Below, piece by piece: positions 36,690-46,158 of a stretch of DNA of 64,000 bases. The stretch's first letter is position 1, and each line of letters opens with the position of its first letter. Both the position numbers and the translations under genes were made by a program. The stretch lies in NCBI GenBank assembly GCA_947468275.1, contig CANIKO010000009.1:62001-126000 (forward strand), in the 5' to 3' direction. The notes under the pieces were generated by a model. The model was not told the DNA's origin and made no database searches. It worked only from the letters and a program-made list of their open reading frames with translations. This DNA is from Bacteroidota bacterium (GTDB taxonomy: Bacteria; Bacteroidota; Bacteroidia; NS11-12g; UBA9320).

Positions 36690-39479
36690 ATGAAGAAAAT
36701 AATCCTATCACTTTCCTTTTTAATTGCTGCATTAATTACAAATGCTCAAGTAAAATTTGAATGGACTAAACAATTTAGTGGACCTTATCAAAACAGAAGT
36801 AACATTATTACCACTGATGCAAGGGGAAATGTATATACGGTAGGATATTTTAAAGGTGCTGTCGACTTTGACCCGGGGATAGGGGTATGTAAATTAGAAA
36901 ATGCTGAAGGCTATCAAGAGGATGATATATTCATTTCAAAAATAAGTGCCTCTGGAAATTTTATTTGGGCTAAGCAAATCAGGTGCGGTCAAGGTTCAAT
37001 ATATTGCATAGCAATAGATAAATACGAAAATATTTATTGTACTGGAAATTTTTATGACTCAATGGATTTAGACCCAAGTGGAGTTACATACAATTTAAAA
37101 TCTAATGGGAGAAATTATGGTATTTTTATTTTAAAATTAAATGTCTCTGGAAATTTTGTTTGGGCAAAACCTACGGGAGGTAAAGGAGATTGTGCTTCAT
37201 TATCAATTGTTCTCGATTCCATAGGGAATATTTATACAACCGGTTATTTTGAGGATACATCTGATTTTAATCCTGACCCATCGGTAAAATATAACTTGTC
37301 ATCATATGGGAAAAGGGATATTTTTATTTCAAAATTAGATGCTTCCGGAAATTTTATTTGGGCCAAAAAAATCGGTGGATCATTAGATGATGTTAGTAAT
37401 GAAATAAAGATAAATAAATCGGGAATATTTATAATTGGACATTTTCAAGGGATAGTTGATTTTGATCCAAGTGCAGCCACCTTTAATTTAATGTCTTCGG
37501 CAAACTCTTATGATGCATATATTTCAAAGTTAGATATCTCAGGAAATTTTGTTTGGGCAAAAAAAATCGGTGGACCGGAACTTGATATAGGCACCTCCTT
37601 AAAACTAGATACGAAAGGGAATATTTATACCACGGGTTCATTTGGAGGTACAGTAGATTTTGACCCGGGTGCAGGGATATTCAATATAACCTCAATAGGT
37701 ACTTTTGATTTTTTCTTTTCAAAATACGATTCGGATGGTAATTTTATTTGGACAAAATATTTAGGAGGAGGAGTTAATTATCCTTTCGTTCTAAGATCTA
37801 TTGCTACAGATAGTTTATCAAATTTATATTTAGTTGGTGAATTTTGGGATTCTTTAGATTTTGACCCGAGTGCTGCATCCTATGTGCTGCATAATAGTAA
37901 AAATAGTTATGGTTTATATATATTAAAACTGGATGCTTTCGGAAATTTTGTCTGGGTAGTAAGTGTGGATGGTTTATCCTCTGGAACCTCAGTAGCTATT
38001 GATAATTTAAATAATGTTATAACAACTGGTTTTTTTGATGCCACAGTTGATTTTGACCCGGGTATTGGAACATTTAACCTTACTTCCGTTCATAAAGCTG
38101 GCCGTCTTAATGACAACGGTGAGACATTTATATTAAAATTAAGTCAGGATTCTTGCGCAAATATGGCCTACAATATTGATAGTATAAAAAACAGAACCTG
38201 CGGAGATTCCACATCCTATGCCTCTGTTTCTGCCATTCGCGGCAAAACACCTTATACTTATTTGTGGAATACGGTTCCTCCTGTTAAAGATTCCATTGTA
38301 AAATTCAAGTCGGCTGGTATTTACTCTTTAACTATAAAGGATGCAAATAATTGCCAGCGTAATACTTCAATTATAATTAGTGAGCCTTCATCCTATTCGG
38401 GCTTTAATTTAAGTACCTCTTTGATTTGCGATCGTTTTCGACCAGGTCGTAAAGGCTCATTCACTGCATTTGGAATCAACGACAGATGTACTCCTGTCAA
38501 CGGAAGTTTATCAGTTGTACTTGATAAATTGGTCACTTATAATAGTTCGTCACTTTCACCAAATAAAATTTCCGGAGACACCTTGATATGGAATTTTAGC
38601 AACTTAACATATGACTCGAAACCACTCAATCCAAATATTTATTTAACCCTTGATTCAAAAGCGAATGAGAATGACTCTGTTTGTTTTGATGTAACCATAA
38701 CTCAAACAGAAGGAGATGCTAATTCTTTCAACAATAAAAAAAAGTATTGTTATCCAATTCGAAATTCCTTTGACCCCAATATAAAATCCGTTTATCCGCA
38801 AGGTGTTTGCAAACAAAATTATGTGTTAAAAAATAAACCCCTAACCTATACCGTTCAGTTTCAAAATACCGGGAATGCAGAAGCCATTGACATTTATATC
38901 TTAGATACGTTAGACAAAAATTTGAATATAAACAGCCTTCGGGTTATTGGCCAAAGCCATCAACAACCCATTACTGAAATACTGCCGGGCAGAGTAATAA
39001 AATTTAGATTCGATAACATTAATTTAGCGGATAGTTTTAGCGATGAAAAGGCAAGTCATGGATATATTATTTTTGAAGTAATGCCTGATAGCACGGTATC
39101 TAATGGCACTTTAGTGAATGGTAAAGCAGGTATTTATTTTGATTTTAACCCACCTGTATTTACCAATATTGTTACCAATACGCTAACTAAAACCATACCG
39201 TCATGTAGCGCAGGTACTAATAATCCTTTGGTTATTCAACCCATTCGCATTTACCCCAACCCAAACACAGGAAGTTTTACCATTGAAATTGAAAATCCAG
39301 CCAAAGACGTTTCCATTGAAATTTTTAACCTTTTGGGAAAGCTTGTAAAAACGGTGGAGACTAGTGCTTCAAAATCAATCTATGAAATTGACCTAAACTC
39401 AGCCCGCGGAATGTATTGGGTGAGGGTGAAAAATGCAGGTTCGGTTTGGAGTCAGAAAGTTTTTGTTCAAAATTTTTAA
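36690..39479 (+). CDS. Secreted beta-propeller-repeat protein with type A T9SS sorting domain
   Basis: A 929-aa exported protein. The signal peptide ends near ITNAQ (residue 20). Residues about 25-490 hold seven or so SBBP-like propeller repeats, each with a VDFDPG-type loop and a SGNF.WAK strand. A SprB-like repeat follows (TCGDSTSYASVSA, about 497-567), then a DUF11/DUF7619-type adhesin domain (FDPNIKSVYPQGVC, about 694-832). The end is a type A sorting domain (IYPNPNTGSFTIEI to VFVQNF). The T9SS should export it and anchor it on the surface. Adhesion is a guess from the domains. Confidence 0.9.
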   Translation: MKKIILSLSFLIAALITNAQVKFEWTKQFSGPYQNRSNIITTDARGNVYTVGYFKGAVDFDPGIGVCKLENAEGYQEDDIFISKISASGNFIWAKQIRCGQGSIYCIAIDKYENIYCTGNFYDSMDLDPSGVTYNLKSNGRNYGIFILKLNVSGNFVWAKPTGGKGDCASLSIVLDSIGNIYTTGYFEDTSDFNPDPSVKYNLSSYGKRDIFISKLDASGNFIWAKKIGGSLDDVSNEIKINKSGIFIIGHFQGIVDFDPSAATFNLMSSANSYDAYISKLDISGNFVWAKKIGGPELDIGTSLKLDTKGNIYTTGSFGGTVDFDPGAGIFNITSIGTFDFFFSKYDSDGNFIWTKYLGGGVNYPFVLRSIATDSLSNLYLVGEFWDSLDFDPSAASYVLHNSKNSYGLYILKLDAFGNFVWVVSVDGLSSGTSVAIDNLNNVITTGFFDATVDFDPGIGTFNLTSVHKAGRLNDNGETFILKLSQDSCANMAYNIDSIKNRTCGDSTSYASVSAIRGKTPYTYLWNTVPPVKDSIVKFKSAGIYSLTIKDANNCQRNTSIIISEPSSYSGFNLSTSLICDRFRPGRKGSFTAFGINDRCTPVNGSLSVVLDKLVTYNSSSLSPNKISGDTLIWNFSNLTYDSKPLNPNIYLTLDSKANENDSVCFDVTITQTEGDANSFNNKKKYCYPIRNSFDPNIKSVYPQGVCKQNYVLKNKPLTYTVQFQNTGNAEAIDIYILDTLDKNLNINSLRVIGQSHQQPITEILPGRVIKFRFDNINLADSFSDEKASHGYIIFEVMPDSTVSNGTLVNGKAGIYFDFNPPVFTNIVTNTLTKTIPSCSAGTNNPLVIQPIRIYPNPNTGSFTIEIENPAKDVSIEIFNLLGKLVKTVETSASKSIYEIDLNSARGMYWVRVKNAGSVWSQKVFVQNF

Positions 39480-39541
39480 CCCCTTCTTAGGTTACAATTG
39501 TGTCATCATTTTCAAAAAAGTCAATAATTCATGCTATCTGC

Positions 39542-39549
39542 TATATTTG
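39542..39549 (+). promoter_or_regulatory. Probable -7 promoter box of the DUF5723 gene
   Basis: TATATTTG fits TAnnTTTG and lies 20 bp ahead of the ATG at 39570, leaving a short leader. Confidence 0.5.
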
Positions 39550-39569
39550 CCTCATCCAAATAATACAAG

Positions 39570-41708
39570 ATGAAAAGATATTTCCTGTTACTAATAATCG
39601 TTATATCCTCTTTTCAGGTGTTTTCACAACACATGCTTGGCATGTCGCAAAGCAATTATTCGGGAATTACCGGGGTGCATTATAACCCTGCTTTGCTTGC
39701 CGATTCGAGGTATAAATTATTGGTTAATATTTTTACAGTCAATCTTTATGCTCAAAATAATTGGGTCAACTTAAAACTTCCTTATAAACCAATAAAATCA
39801 CTCAGAGGCAAATATGACAGTACCAGTGGTTATCTAGATAGTAATAATGTGCCGCTATTTACTAATAGTATGCTTATTCAAAATCCCAATGGTCATCGTA
39901 AGTATATTTATGTTTCATCAGATATTGTTGGCCCGTCGGCCATGATGAACTTAAAAGACAAAAGCGGCATTGCTTTTTCATACCGGTTAAGAACAAATGC
40001 CTATATATCCAATTTTGATAACTCTGTCATGGACTTCTTCTTTTTGAGTGGATTTGATTCAGCAACAAATAATGCATTCGATAATAAAAATTATCAAAAA
40101 TTTTCAAGTCGACAAGGTTCAAAGTATAAAGCGGGAATGGGTGTCAACGTTTTTCAACAATACACCGGAACCTACTCTCGGGTGCTTAAAGACGGCGATA
40201 AACATTTTCTTTCTGGAGGAGTTTCGTTAAGCTATTTGGCTGGATTGGGAGCCGCTTTTGTTAGGCTTAATAATTTTAATTATAACCAGCCTTCACCCGA
40301 CAGCGTAAATGTGAAAGGTGTTGATTTGGAATACGGCTATGTGAATCCTCAATTTTTTACCCGGGTTCCGCCCCCAACGGTTGGCAATTATTATGATGGA
40401 GGAAAACTTGGTAAAGGAGCCTCCGCAGATATTGGACTAAGCTATGAACGCCGCATAAAAAAAGAAGAATACACATACAACATGGATAAGGGAACCCATG
40501 AAGACCGCAGCATGACTAAATATTTGTACCGCCTTGGGGTTTCTTTGGTAGATTTTGGTTCCGTTAACTATAATAATTCAAAATATATCACCCATGTCAA
40601 ACTGAAAGGTGATACTTCGGTGCCTTTAAAATGGAGCAGTCTTAATGGCGGCAAGCAATTTAAAACTGTGGAAGAAGCAGATTCTTTTATTAACGGCCTT
40701 TTTCCTCAACACGAAAAAACAACTAGCTTCAAAGCTAAACTTCCGGCAGCCTTGCACTTTCAGGCAGATTTTAATTTAGGAAATAACTTTTTTGTTGGCG
40801 GTCAATACACTCAAAATGTGAGAATGAGAAGCAAAGAGGGAATCAAGGTGAAAAATGTTCTTTACATAGCGCCACGTTATGAAACCAAAGATTTTACAAT
40901 TTCATTTTCATTATTATTTGGTAATTATTATCACAAAGTACAAACCGGACTTTATTTGCGTGGCGGACCATTTTTTATAGGTACCGATAATTTAGGAAGT
41001 TTAGTGGGAACCAAGTCTACCAATGGTTTGAGTCTCTATACGGGCTTTACAATTCCTATTCGCTATAAGAGATTACAAGATTTAGATGAAGATTTAATTT
41101 CAGATAAATTAGATAAATGCCCTAGTGAAAAAGGAAGCGCTAAAGCTAAGGGTTGCCCTGATAAAGACAATGATGGTGTGGCCGATGCAGAAGATGAATG
41201 CCCTAAAGAACCAGGCAGAAAAGGGTCAAAAGGATGCCCGGATGAAGACCATGATAAAATTTGGGGAAAAGCGGATAAATGTCCTGATAAGCCCGGAAAA
41301 AAAGACAATGCCGGATGTCCCGATTCTGACGGAGACGGGCTGTTTGACCATAAAGATAAGTGCCCGGATGCGGCTGGACCAAAAACCAATGGAGGGTGTC
41401 CTATTAAAGTAGAAGTAAAAAAACCGGAACCTAAAAAGGAAGAAATGGATTTTAAAAAATATTATTACTATCCTGTAATTGGTGCGTTTGGAGTAAAAGA
41501 AAATGCGGATAAATTCTCAAAATCATTTACTGAAAAAACAGGCGTTAAAACCTCAGTTATTTTTAATAAGGATAAGAAGTTGTACTATATTACCACAGGA
41601 AAGCTTGAAAATCGTGAATCAGCAGAAAAGGTGATTCAAAAACTCAACTTACCTGAAATTAATTCACTGATTAATGGTAAAGTATGGATGTATCCGGAGG
41701 TGAGGTAA
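39570..41708 (+). CDS. DUF5723 outer-membrane protein with TSP3 repeats and SPOR domain
   Basis: A 712-aa exported protein. The signal peptide ends at VFSQ (residue 20). Residues about 25-500 form a DUF5723 region, likely an outer-membrane beta-barrel. Then come four or five thrombospondin type 3 calcium repeats (DxDxDG with CP ends, about 505-611) and a C-terminal SPOR domain (about 629-712), which binds denuded glycan strands of peptidoglycan. The layout (barrel, calcium-stiffened spacer, cell-wall binder) resembles OmpA-type anchoring with SPOR in place of OmpA. Its stop abuts that of galE. Confidence 0.85.
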   Translation: MKRYFLLLIIVISSFQVFSQHMLGMSQSNYSGITGVHYNPALLADSRYKLLVNIFTVNLYAQNNWVNLKLPYKPIKSLRGKYDSTSGYLDSNNVPLFTNSMLIQNPNGHRKYIYVSSDIVGPSAMMNLKDKSGIAFSYRLRTNAYISNFDNSVMDFFFLSGFDSATNNAFDNKNYQKFSSRQGSKYKAGMGVNVFQQYTGTYSRVLKDGDKHFLSGGVSLSYLAGLGAAFVRLNNFNYNQPSPDSVNVKGVDLEYGYVNPQFFTRVPPPTVGNYYDGGKLGKGASADIGLSYERRIKKEEYTYNMDKGTHEDRSMTKYLYRLGVSLVDFGSVNYNNSKYITHVKLKGDTSVPLKWSSLNGGKQFKTVEEADSFINGLFPQHEKTTSFKAKLPAALHFQADFNLGNNFFVGGQYTQNVRMRSKEGIKVKNVLYIAPRYETKDFTISFSLLFGNYYHKVQTGLYLRGGPFFIGTDNLGSLVGTKSTNGLSLYTGFTIPIRYKRLQDLDEDLISDKLDKCPSEKGSAKAKGCPDKDNDGVADAEDECPKEPGRKGSKGCPDEDHDKIWGKADKCPDKPGKKDNAGCPDSDGDGLFDHKDKCPDAAGPKTNGGCPIKVEVKKPEPKKEEMDFKKYYYYPVIGAFGVKENADKFSKSFTEKTGVKTSVIFNKDKKLYYITTGKLENRESAEKVIQKLNLPEINSLINGKVWMYPEVR

Positions 41709-42719
41709 TTATTTATGTAATCGGCTCTGCCAATTCCAGGCATCTAACATCATTTGTTTAATATCAAATTTTGCTCGCCAGCCTAATAAAGTATTGGCTT
41801 TGGTACAATCGGCCCAAACTTTTTCGATATCCCCTGTACGGCGATTGCCAATTTTATAGTTCAGTTTTTGAGAAGTCGTTTCTTCAAAGGCTTTAATAGC
41901 CTCCAATACCGTTGACCCTTTTCCTGTCCCAATATTAAATGTATCGTAGTTCAAATCTGTTTTGTCCATATATTGCAAAGCCTTCACGTGTGCTAAAGCC
42001 AAATCCACCACATGAATATAATCGCGTATGCAGGTTCCGTCAGGTGTGTTATAATCATTTCCAAAGACGGTTAATTGCTCTCTCCATCCCGCAGCCGTTT
42101 GGGTAATAAAAGGCACCAAATTATTAGGAATTCCCAAAGGTAATTCCCCAATGATTGAGGATGAATGGGCCCCAACCGGATTGAAATACCGAAGGGAAAT
42201 GGTTTTGCCTTGCCCTGTTTTCGAAATATCAAAAAGTATTTCCTCACACATTTTTTTTGTGTTTCCGTAAGGCGATTCCGCTTTTACCACCGGACTATTT
42301 TCGGTAACAGGTAATTTTTCAGGCTGCCCGTAAACTGTGCAACTCGATGAAAAGACCAATTTTTGAACATTAGTTTTTTTCATAGCATTTAGCAATGAAA
42401 TTAATCCACCAACATTGTTGTGATAATATTCCAAAGGTTTTTCTACCGATTCACCAACAGCTTTAAACGCGGCAAAATGAATGACAGCATCAATTGAATG
42501 TTCCCTAAAGATTTGTTCAACAGCAGAAGTATCCAACACATTTTTGGTATAGCAAATTGGGCGTATACCGGTTATTTCTTCTATTCCGTCCAATACCTTT
42601 AAGCTGGAATTACTCAGGTCATCAATTATTATTGGTGTGTAACCCGATTGGATAAGTTCCACCACCGTGTGGCTACCTATAAACCCTAATCCTCCGGTTA
42701 CTAATATTGTTTTTGTCAT
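41709..42719 (-). CDS. galE: UDP-glucose 4-epimerase
   Basis: Interconverts UDP-glucose and UDP-galactose for exopolysaccharide or LPS synthesis in the cytosol. The 336-aa protein has the NAD Rossmann motif TGGLGFIGSHT, the serine-tyrosine-lysine triad with SSSCTVYG, and SPYGNTKKMCEE (YxxxK), plus the RYFNPVGAH segment of GalE. The IS200-type transposase lies 10 bp upstream. Confidence 0.95.
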   Translation of the reverse strand: MTKTILVTGGLGFIGSHTVVELIQSGYTPIIIDDLSNSSLKVLDGIEEITGIRPICYTKNVLDTSAVEQIFREHSIDAVIHFAAFKAVGESVEKPLEYYHNNVGGLISLLNAMKKTNVQKLVFSSSCTVYGQPEKLPVTENSPVVKAESPYGNTKKMCEEILFDISKTGQGKTISLRYFNPVGAHSSSIIGELPLGIPNNLVPFITQTAAGWREQLTVFGNDYNTPDGTCIRDYIHVVDLALAHVKALQYMDKTDLNYDTFNIGTGKGSTVLEAIKAFEETTSQKLNYKIGNRRTGDIEKVWADCTKANTLLGWRAKFDIKQMMLDAWNWQSRLHK

Positions 42720-42729
42720 TATTTTAAAA

Positions 42730-43185
42730 TTAATCTATCCAATCAAACAAATATTTTTCATCGTGTTCAAATTTTTTTAGAAAATCCAAATATTCTTCCT
42801 TGAAGGATACCTTTCGATGGTGTTCTTCCTGATTTAAAATATAATTATAAACATTTTCAATATGGGAATGAGAATATGAGAATGCCCCATAGCCCTCTTG
42901 CCAACAAAATTTACCTTTTACAAGCTTGTTGTCGTTTATATAATTCGAATAATTATTTTTAATATCCCTTACTAAATCTGAAATAGACATGGAAGGTTTT
43001 AGTCCAATAAATGTATGAACGTGATCACTAACCCCAGTTACAATTATAGGCTTTTGATTTTTACCTTTAATAATTCCAGATATATATTTGAACAGATCTG
43101 TTCGCCATTCTTTTTGCAGAAGGTTTTCTCTGCCTTTAACGGCAAATACTGTTTGAATATAAATTTGTGAAAAAGTTCCGGACAT
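42730..43185 (-). CDS. IS200/IS605-type Y1 transposase
   Basis: A 151-aa HUH transposase. The HUH motif is in VTGVSDHVHTFIG (H-V-H, near residue 54-56) and the catalytic tyrosine in the VYNYILNQEEHH helix near 120. Full length with no frameshift. No TnpB partner is present. GGGG-type palindromic repeats lie just upstream, which may be its recognition sequences. Confidence 0.9.
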   Translation of the reverse strand: MSGTFSQIYIQTVFAVKGRENLLQKEWRTDLFKYISGIIKGKNQKPIIVTGVSDHVHTFIGLKPSMSISDLVRDIKNNYSNYINDNKLVKGKFCWQEGYGAFSYSHSHIENVYNYILNQEEHHRKVSFKEEYLDFLKKFEHDEKYLFDWID

Positions 43186-43208
43186 AAATATTATTCAATT
43201 AGTTTTAA

Positions 43209-43312
43209 AAACCCCGAAGGGGTGAAATGATTATAGAAGAATTAATATATGAATTTGTTGAACCCCGAAGGGGTGACACAGCCATAGCCAATTTATCACC
43301 CCTTCGGGGTTT
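43209..43312. repeat. Three CCCCGAAGGGG palindromic repeats
   Basis: Repeats lie at 43209-43225, 43260-43276 and, inverted, 43296-43312. Each reads AACCCCGAAGGGGTGA or its complement and can fold into a CCCC/GGGG mini-hairpin. The last two together form a larger hairpin, which may also end the acetyltransferase transcript. The placement next to a Y1 transposase recalls REP/transposase partnerships. Confidence 0.8.
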
Positions 43313-43362
43313 GATTTTGTTATCGTTTGGTCCTTTTATAATCATATCATGTCTTCGGCATT

Positions 43363-43947
43363 TTATTTAATCCTTTCTACCAATCCATTCTCCAATTTAT
43401 ACTCCTGATTACTTTCAGGGCAAATAGCAATTCCGTTTTTTTCAAATTCTAAACGATGACCGTATTCACTCATCCATCCAAGTTGTCGGGCAGGATTGCC
43501 AACCAACAACGCATAATCCGGAACGTTTTTGGTTACAACAGCTCCCGCTCCAATAAACGCAAATTTTCCGATATCATGTCCGCACACGATGGTGGCATTT
43601 GCTCCAATACTCACCCCTTTTCCTACATGTGTTTTGGCATATTGGTCGCGGCGGTTTACTGCACTTCGGGGATTTATAACGTTTGTAAAAACCATGCTTG
43701 GACCTAAAAAAACATCGTCATCACAAGTTACACCGGTGTATATACTCACGTTATTCTGCACTTTTACATTGTCGCCCAAAATAACCCCAGGTGAAACCAC
43801 TACATTTTGGCCAAAATTACAGCCTTTGCCTATTTTACAATTGGACATGATATGGCTGAAATGCCAGATTTTTGTCTCGTCCCCAATTTCACAGCCTTCA
43901 TCAACAATGGCAGTTTCATGAGCAAAATATTTTTTTGATGTATTCAT
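43363..43947 (-). CDS. Left-handed beta-helix N-acetyltransferase (WbpD/WlbB-like)
   Basis: A 194-aa hexapeptide-repeat acyltransferase. The repeats run from about residue 12 to 150 (for example VILGDNVKVQNNVSIYTGVTC), with the insert VINPRSAVNRRDQY typical of UDP-2-acetamido-3-amino-2,3-dideoxy-glucuronate N-acetyltransferases, which act in O-antigen sugar synthesis. The exact sugar is inferred. The GalE gene in the same stretch fits a role in surface polysaccharide, but no sugar-pathway cluster is present. Confidence 0.85.
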   Translation of the reverse strand: MNTSKKYFAHETAIVDEGCEIGDETKIWHFSHIMSNCKIGKGCNFGQNVVVSPGVILGDNVKVQNNVSIYTGVTCDDDVFLGPSMVFTNVINPRSAVNRRDQYAKTHVGKGVSIGANATIVCGHDIGKFAFIGAGAVVTKNVPDYALLVGNPARQLGWMSEYGHRLEFEKNGIAICPESNQEYKLENGLVERIK

Positions 43948-43999
43948 GATTTGAGTAATCTGCGTTCCTATTTATAAATTTTAAAGCACGAAATTAGCT

Positions 44000-44007
44000 T
44001 AATTTTG
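44000..44007 (+). promoter_or_regulatory. Probable -7 promoter box of metG
   Basis: TAATTTTG fits TAnnTTTG and ends 11 bp ahead of the metG ATG, so the mRNA should have a leader of only a few bases. Confidence 0.55.
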
Positions 44008-44018
44008 CGGTACTTTTT

Positions 44019-46046
44019 ATGACTGACCCCAAACGCTATACAGTTACCGCGGCCTTGCCTTATGCCAATGGCCCTGTTCATATTGGCCATTTGGCTGGAG
44101 CTTATTTACCTGCTGATATTTATGCACGTTGGTTAAGAGGTAAAGGAAAAGATGTGGCGTTTATCTGCGGGACCGATGAACACGGGGTTCCTATTACCAT
44201 AAAAGCAAGAAAAGAAGGAATTTCACCCCAAGAAGTTGTTGACCGTTATTATTCTATTATCAGCAGTTCATTTAAAGATTTTGGAATAAGTTTTGATATT
44301 TTTTCACGAACCACTAAACCCATTCACCATCAAACTTCCTCTGAATTTTTTAAAACGCTTTATGATAAAGGCGTTTTTACGGAAGAAGAAACCGAGCAAT
44401 ATTATGATGAACAGGAAAATCAGTTTTTAGCTGACCGTTATATTACAGGTACTTGTCCAAAATGCAATAATGACAGGGCTTATGGCGATCAGTGCGAAAA
44501 ATGCGGTTCTACGCTTAGTCCTGACGAATTAATAAATCCAGTTTCGGCATTAAGCGGAAATGTTCCAGTTAAACGCAAAACCAAAAACTGGTATTTGCCT
44601 TTAGATAGAATCCAAAGGGAATTTTTAAATGATTTTATTAACCATAAAACCAACTGGAAATCAAATGTAATTGGACAGTGTAAAAGTTGGCTAAAAGATG
44701 GTTTACTTCCAAGAGCAATGACCCGCGATTTAGACTGGGGCGTAAAAGTTCCTTTGGATGGCATTGAAAACAAGGTACTTTATGTTTGGTTTGATGCACC
44801 TATTGGCTATATCTCCGCCACTAAAGAATTATACCCCAACGATTGGGAGAAATACTGGAAGGATAAAGAAACTAGTTTGGTTCACTTTATAGGCAAAGAC
44901 AATATCGTTTTTCATTGCATTATTTTTCCGGCCATGCTACATGTTCATGGAGGGTATATTATGCCAACCCATGTTCCTGCCAATGAATTTTTAAATCTTG
45001 AAGGAGATAAGATTAGTACCAGCCGCAACCATGCCATCTGGCTGAATGAATATTTAGAAGATTTTCCAAATCGTCAAGATGAATTGCGGTATGTATTAAA
45101 TGGTATTGCACCTGAAACGAAGGATTCTGATTTTACTTGGAAAGATTATCAGGCAAGGGTAAACAATGAATTATGTTCTATTTTAGGAAATTTTGTTAAC
45201 CGAGTCTTGGTGCTTTCCCATAAATACTTTGCAGGAAAAGTTCAATCGTATGACTTCAGTAATCCTAAAGATTTGGAGATTTTAATTGAAGTAAAGGGTT
45301 ATCAAAAGAACATTGATAAACTTGTATCTGAATTTAAATTTCGTGAAGCCCAATTTGAATTAATGGCTATAGCTCGTGCGGGAAATAAATATATTACCGA
45401 CCAGGAACCATGGCATCTAATAAAAACGGATGAAAAAAGAGTAGGTGAAATTTTACATACTTGTTTAGTATTAACGCACGCTTTTGCTGTTTCAGCTATG
45501 CCTTTTTTACCATTTACTTCCGAAAAATTATTTCATTTTTTAAATACCCGTGCCGATACAACCCTCAAAGGAGGAATCTATCTAAATCAACCAACACTTT
45601 TATTTAATAAAATTGAAGATATCCAAGTAGAGGCTCAACTTGAAAAATTAAGAATTCAAGCCAATGTTAATCAAATCCCTTTACCCAAAGAAACCTTGAA
45701 AGCTTTAGAACCTATAAAACACAACATTAATTTTGATGATTTTGCCAAAATGGATATCCGCATTTCCACTATTACAGCTGCTGAAAAAGTTGAAAAAGCA
45801 GACAAACTTTTAAAACTAACTTTAGATACCGGGTTGGATTTAAGAACTGTTGTTAGCGGAATTGCATTAGATTTTATACCCGAAGATATTGTAGGAAAAC
45901 AAGTTTGTTTATTAGCCAATTTAGAACCGCGCAAGCTAAGGGGCATAGAAAGTCAGGGGATGATTTTGATGACCGAAGATACAGATGGCAAATTGGTCTT
46001 TGTTAGTCCTTCCACTTTAGCTGCCAATGGTGCAACTGTCCGTTAA
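44019..46046 (+). CDS. metG: Methionine-tRNA ligase
   Basis: A 675-aa class I synthetase that charges tRNA-Met for initiation and elongation. HIGH reads PVHIGH (near residue 20), the zinc knuckle is CPKCNNDRAYGDQCEKC, and KMSKS is the common variant KISTS. The C-terminal tRNA-binding (EMAP/Trbp111-like) domain covers about 575-675. It is complete and ends just before the tRNA-Arg fragment. Confidence 0.97.
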   Translation: MTDPKRYTVTAALPYANGPVHIGHLAGAYLPADIYARWLRGKGKDVAFICGTDEHGVPITIKARKEGISPQEVVDRYYSIISSSFKDFGISFDIFSRTTKPIHHQTSSEFFKTLYDKGVFTEEETEQYYDEQENQFLADRYITGTCPKCNNDRAYGDQCEKCGSTLSPDELINPVSALSGNVPVKRKTKNWYLPLDRIQREFLNDFINHKTNWKSNVIGQCKSWLKDGLLPRAMTRDLDWGVKVPLDGIENKVLYVWFDAPIGYISATKELYPNDWEKYWKDKETSLVHFIGKDNIVFHCIIFPAMLHVHGGYIMPTHVPANEFLNLEGDKISTSRNHAIWLNEYLEDFPNRQDELRYVLNGIAPETKDSDFTWKDYQARVNNELCSILGNFVNRVLVLSHKYFAGKVQSYDFSNPKDLEILIEVKGYQKNIDKLVSEFKFREAQFELMAIARAGNKYITDQEPWHLIKTDEKRVGEILHTCLVLTHAFAVSAMPFLPFTSEKLFHFLNTRADTTLKGGIYLNQPTLLFNKIEDIQVEAQLEKLRIQANVNQIPLPKETLKALEPIKHNINFDDFAKMDIRISTITAAEKVEKADKLLKLTLDTGLDLRTVVSGIALDFIPEDIVGKQVCLLANLEPRKLRGIESQGMILMTEDTDGKLVFVSPSTLAANGATVR

Positions 46047-46087
46047 AGAAAAATCGTAAATCGTAAATCTAAAATCGTAAATTGATT

Positions 46088-46095
46088 TATCTTTG
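46088..46095 (+). promoter_or_regulatory. Probable -7 promoter box of the tRNA-Arg gene
   Basis: TATCTTTG fits TAnnTTTG and lies 23 bp ahead of the first tRNA base. It is the promoter left behind with the 5' half. Confidence 0.55.
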
Positions 46096-46118
46096 CCCTT
46101 CATGTTTTTATACTTTCT

Positions 46119-46158
46119 GGCCCCGTAGTTCAATGGATAGAATAGAAGTTTCCTAAAC
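46119..46158 (+). pseudogene. 5' half of tRNA-Arg(CCU), cut after the anticodon loop
   Basis: GGCCCCG forms the 5' acceptor arm, then TA, the D arm GTTC..GAAT, and the anticodon stem-loop GAAGT-TTCCTAA with anticodon CCT. The expected 3' stem strand ACTTC is replaced by ACATT, and no T arm or 3' acceptor strand (expected CGGGGCC/T) follows. The break is at the spot where tyrosine recombinases often cut, and an integrase follows 170 bp later, so the gene was probably split by integration. Whether a 3' half or an intact copy lies at the other end cannot be seen. Confidence 0.8.

Noticed and set aside
41063-41412. Overlapping frames of about 100 aa across the TSP3 repeats on either strand
   Set aside because: They are by-products of the repetitive Asp/Cys/Pro codons; the main frame has clear domains.
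46047-46085. AAATCGTAAAT repeats between metG and the tRNA as attachment-site repeats
   Set aside because: They are short and AT-rich, lie outside the tRNA and promoter, and have no counterpart seen at another boundary.
46119-46158. Functional tRNA-Arg gene
   Set aside because: Only the 5' half is present; the anticodon stem cannot close and no T arm or 3' acceptor strand follows.
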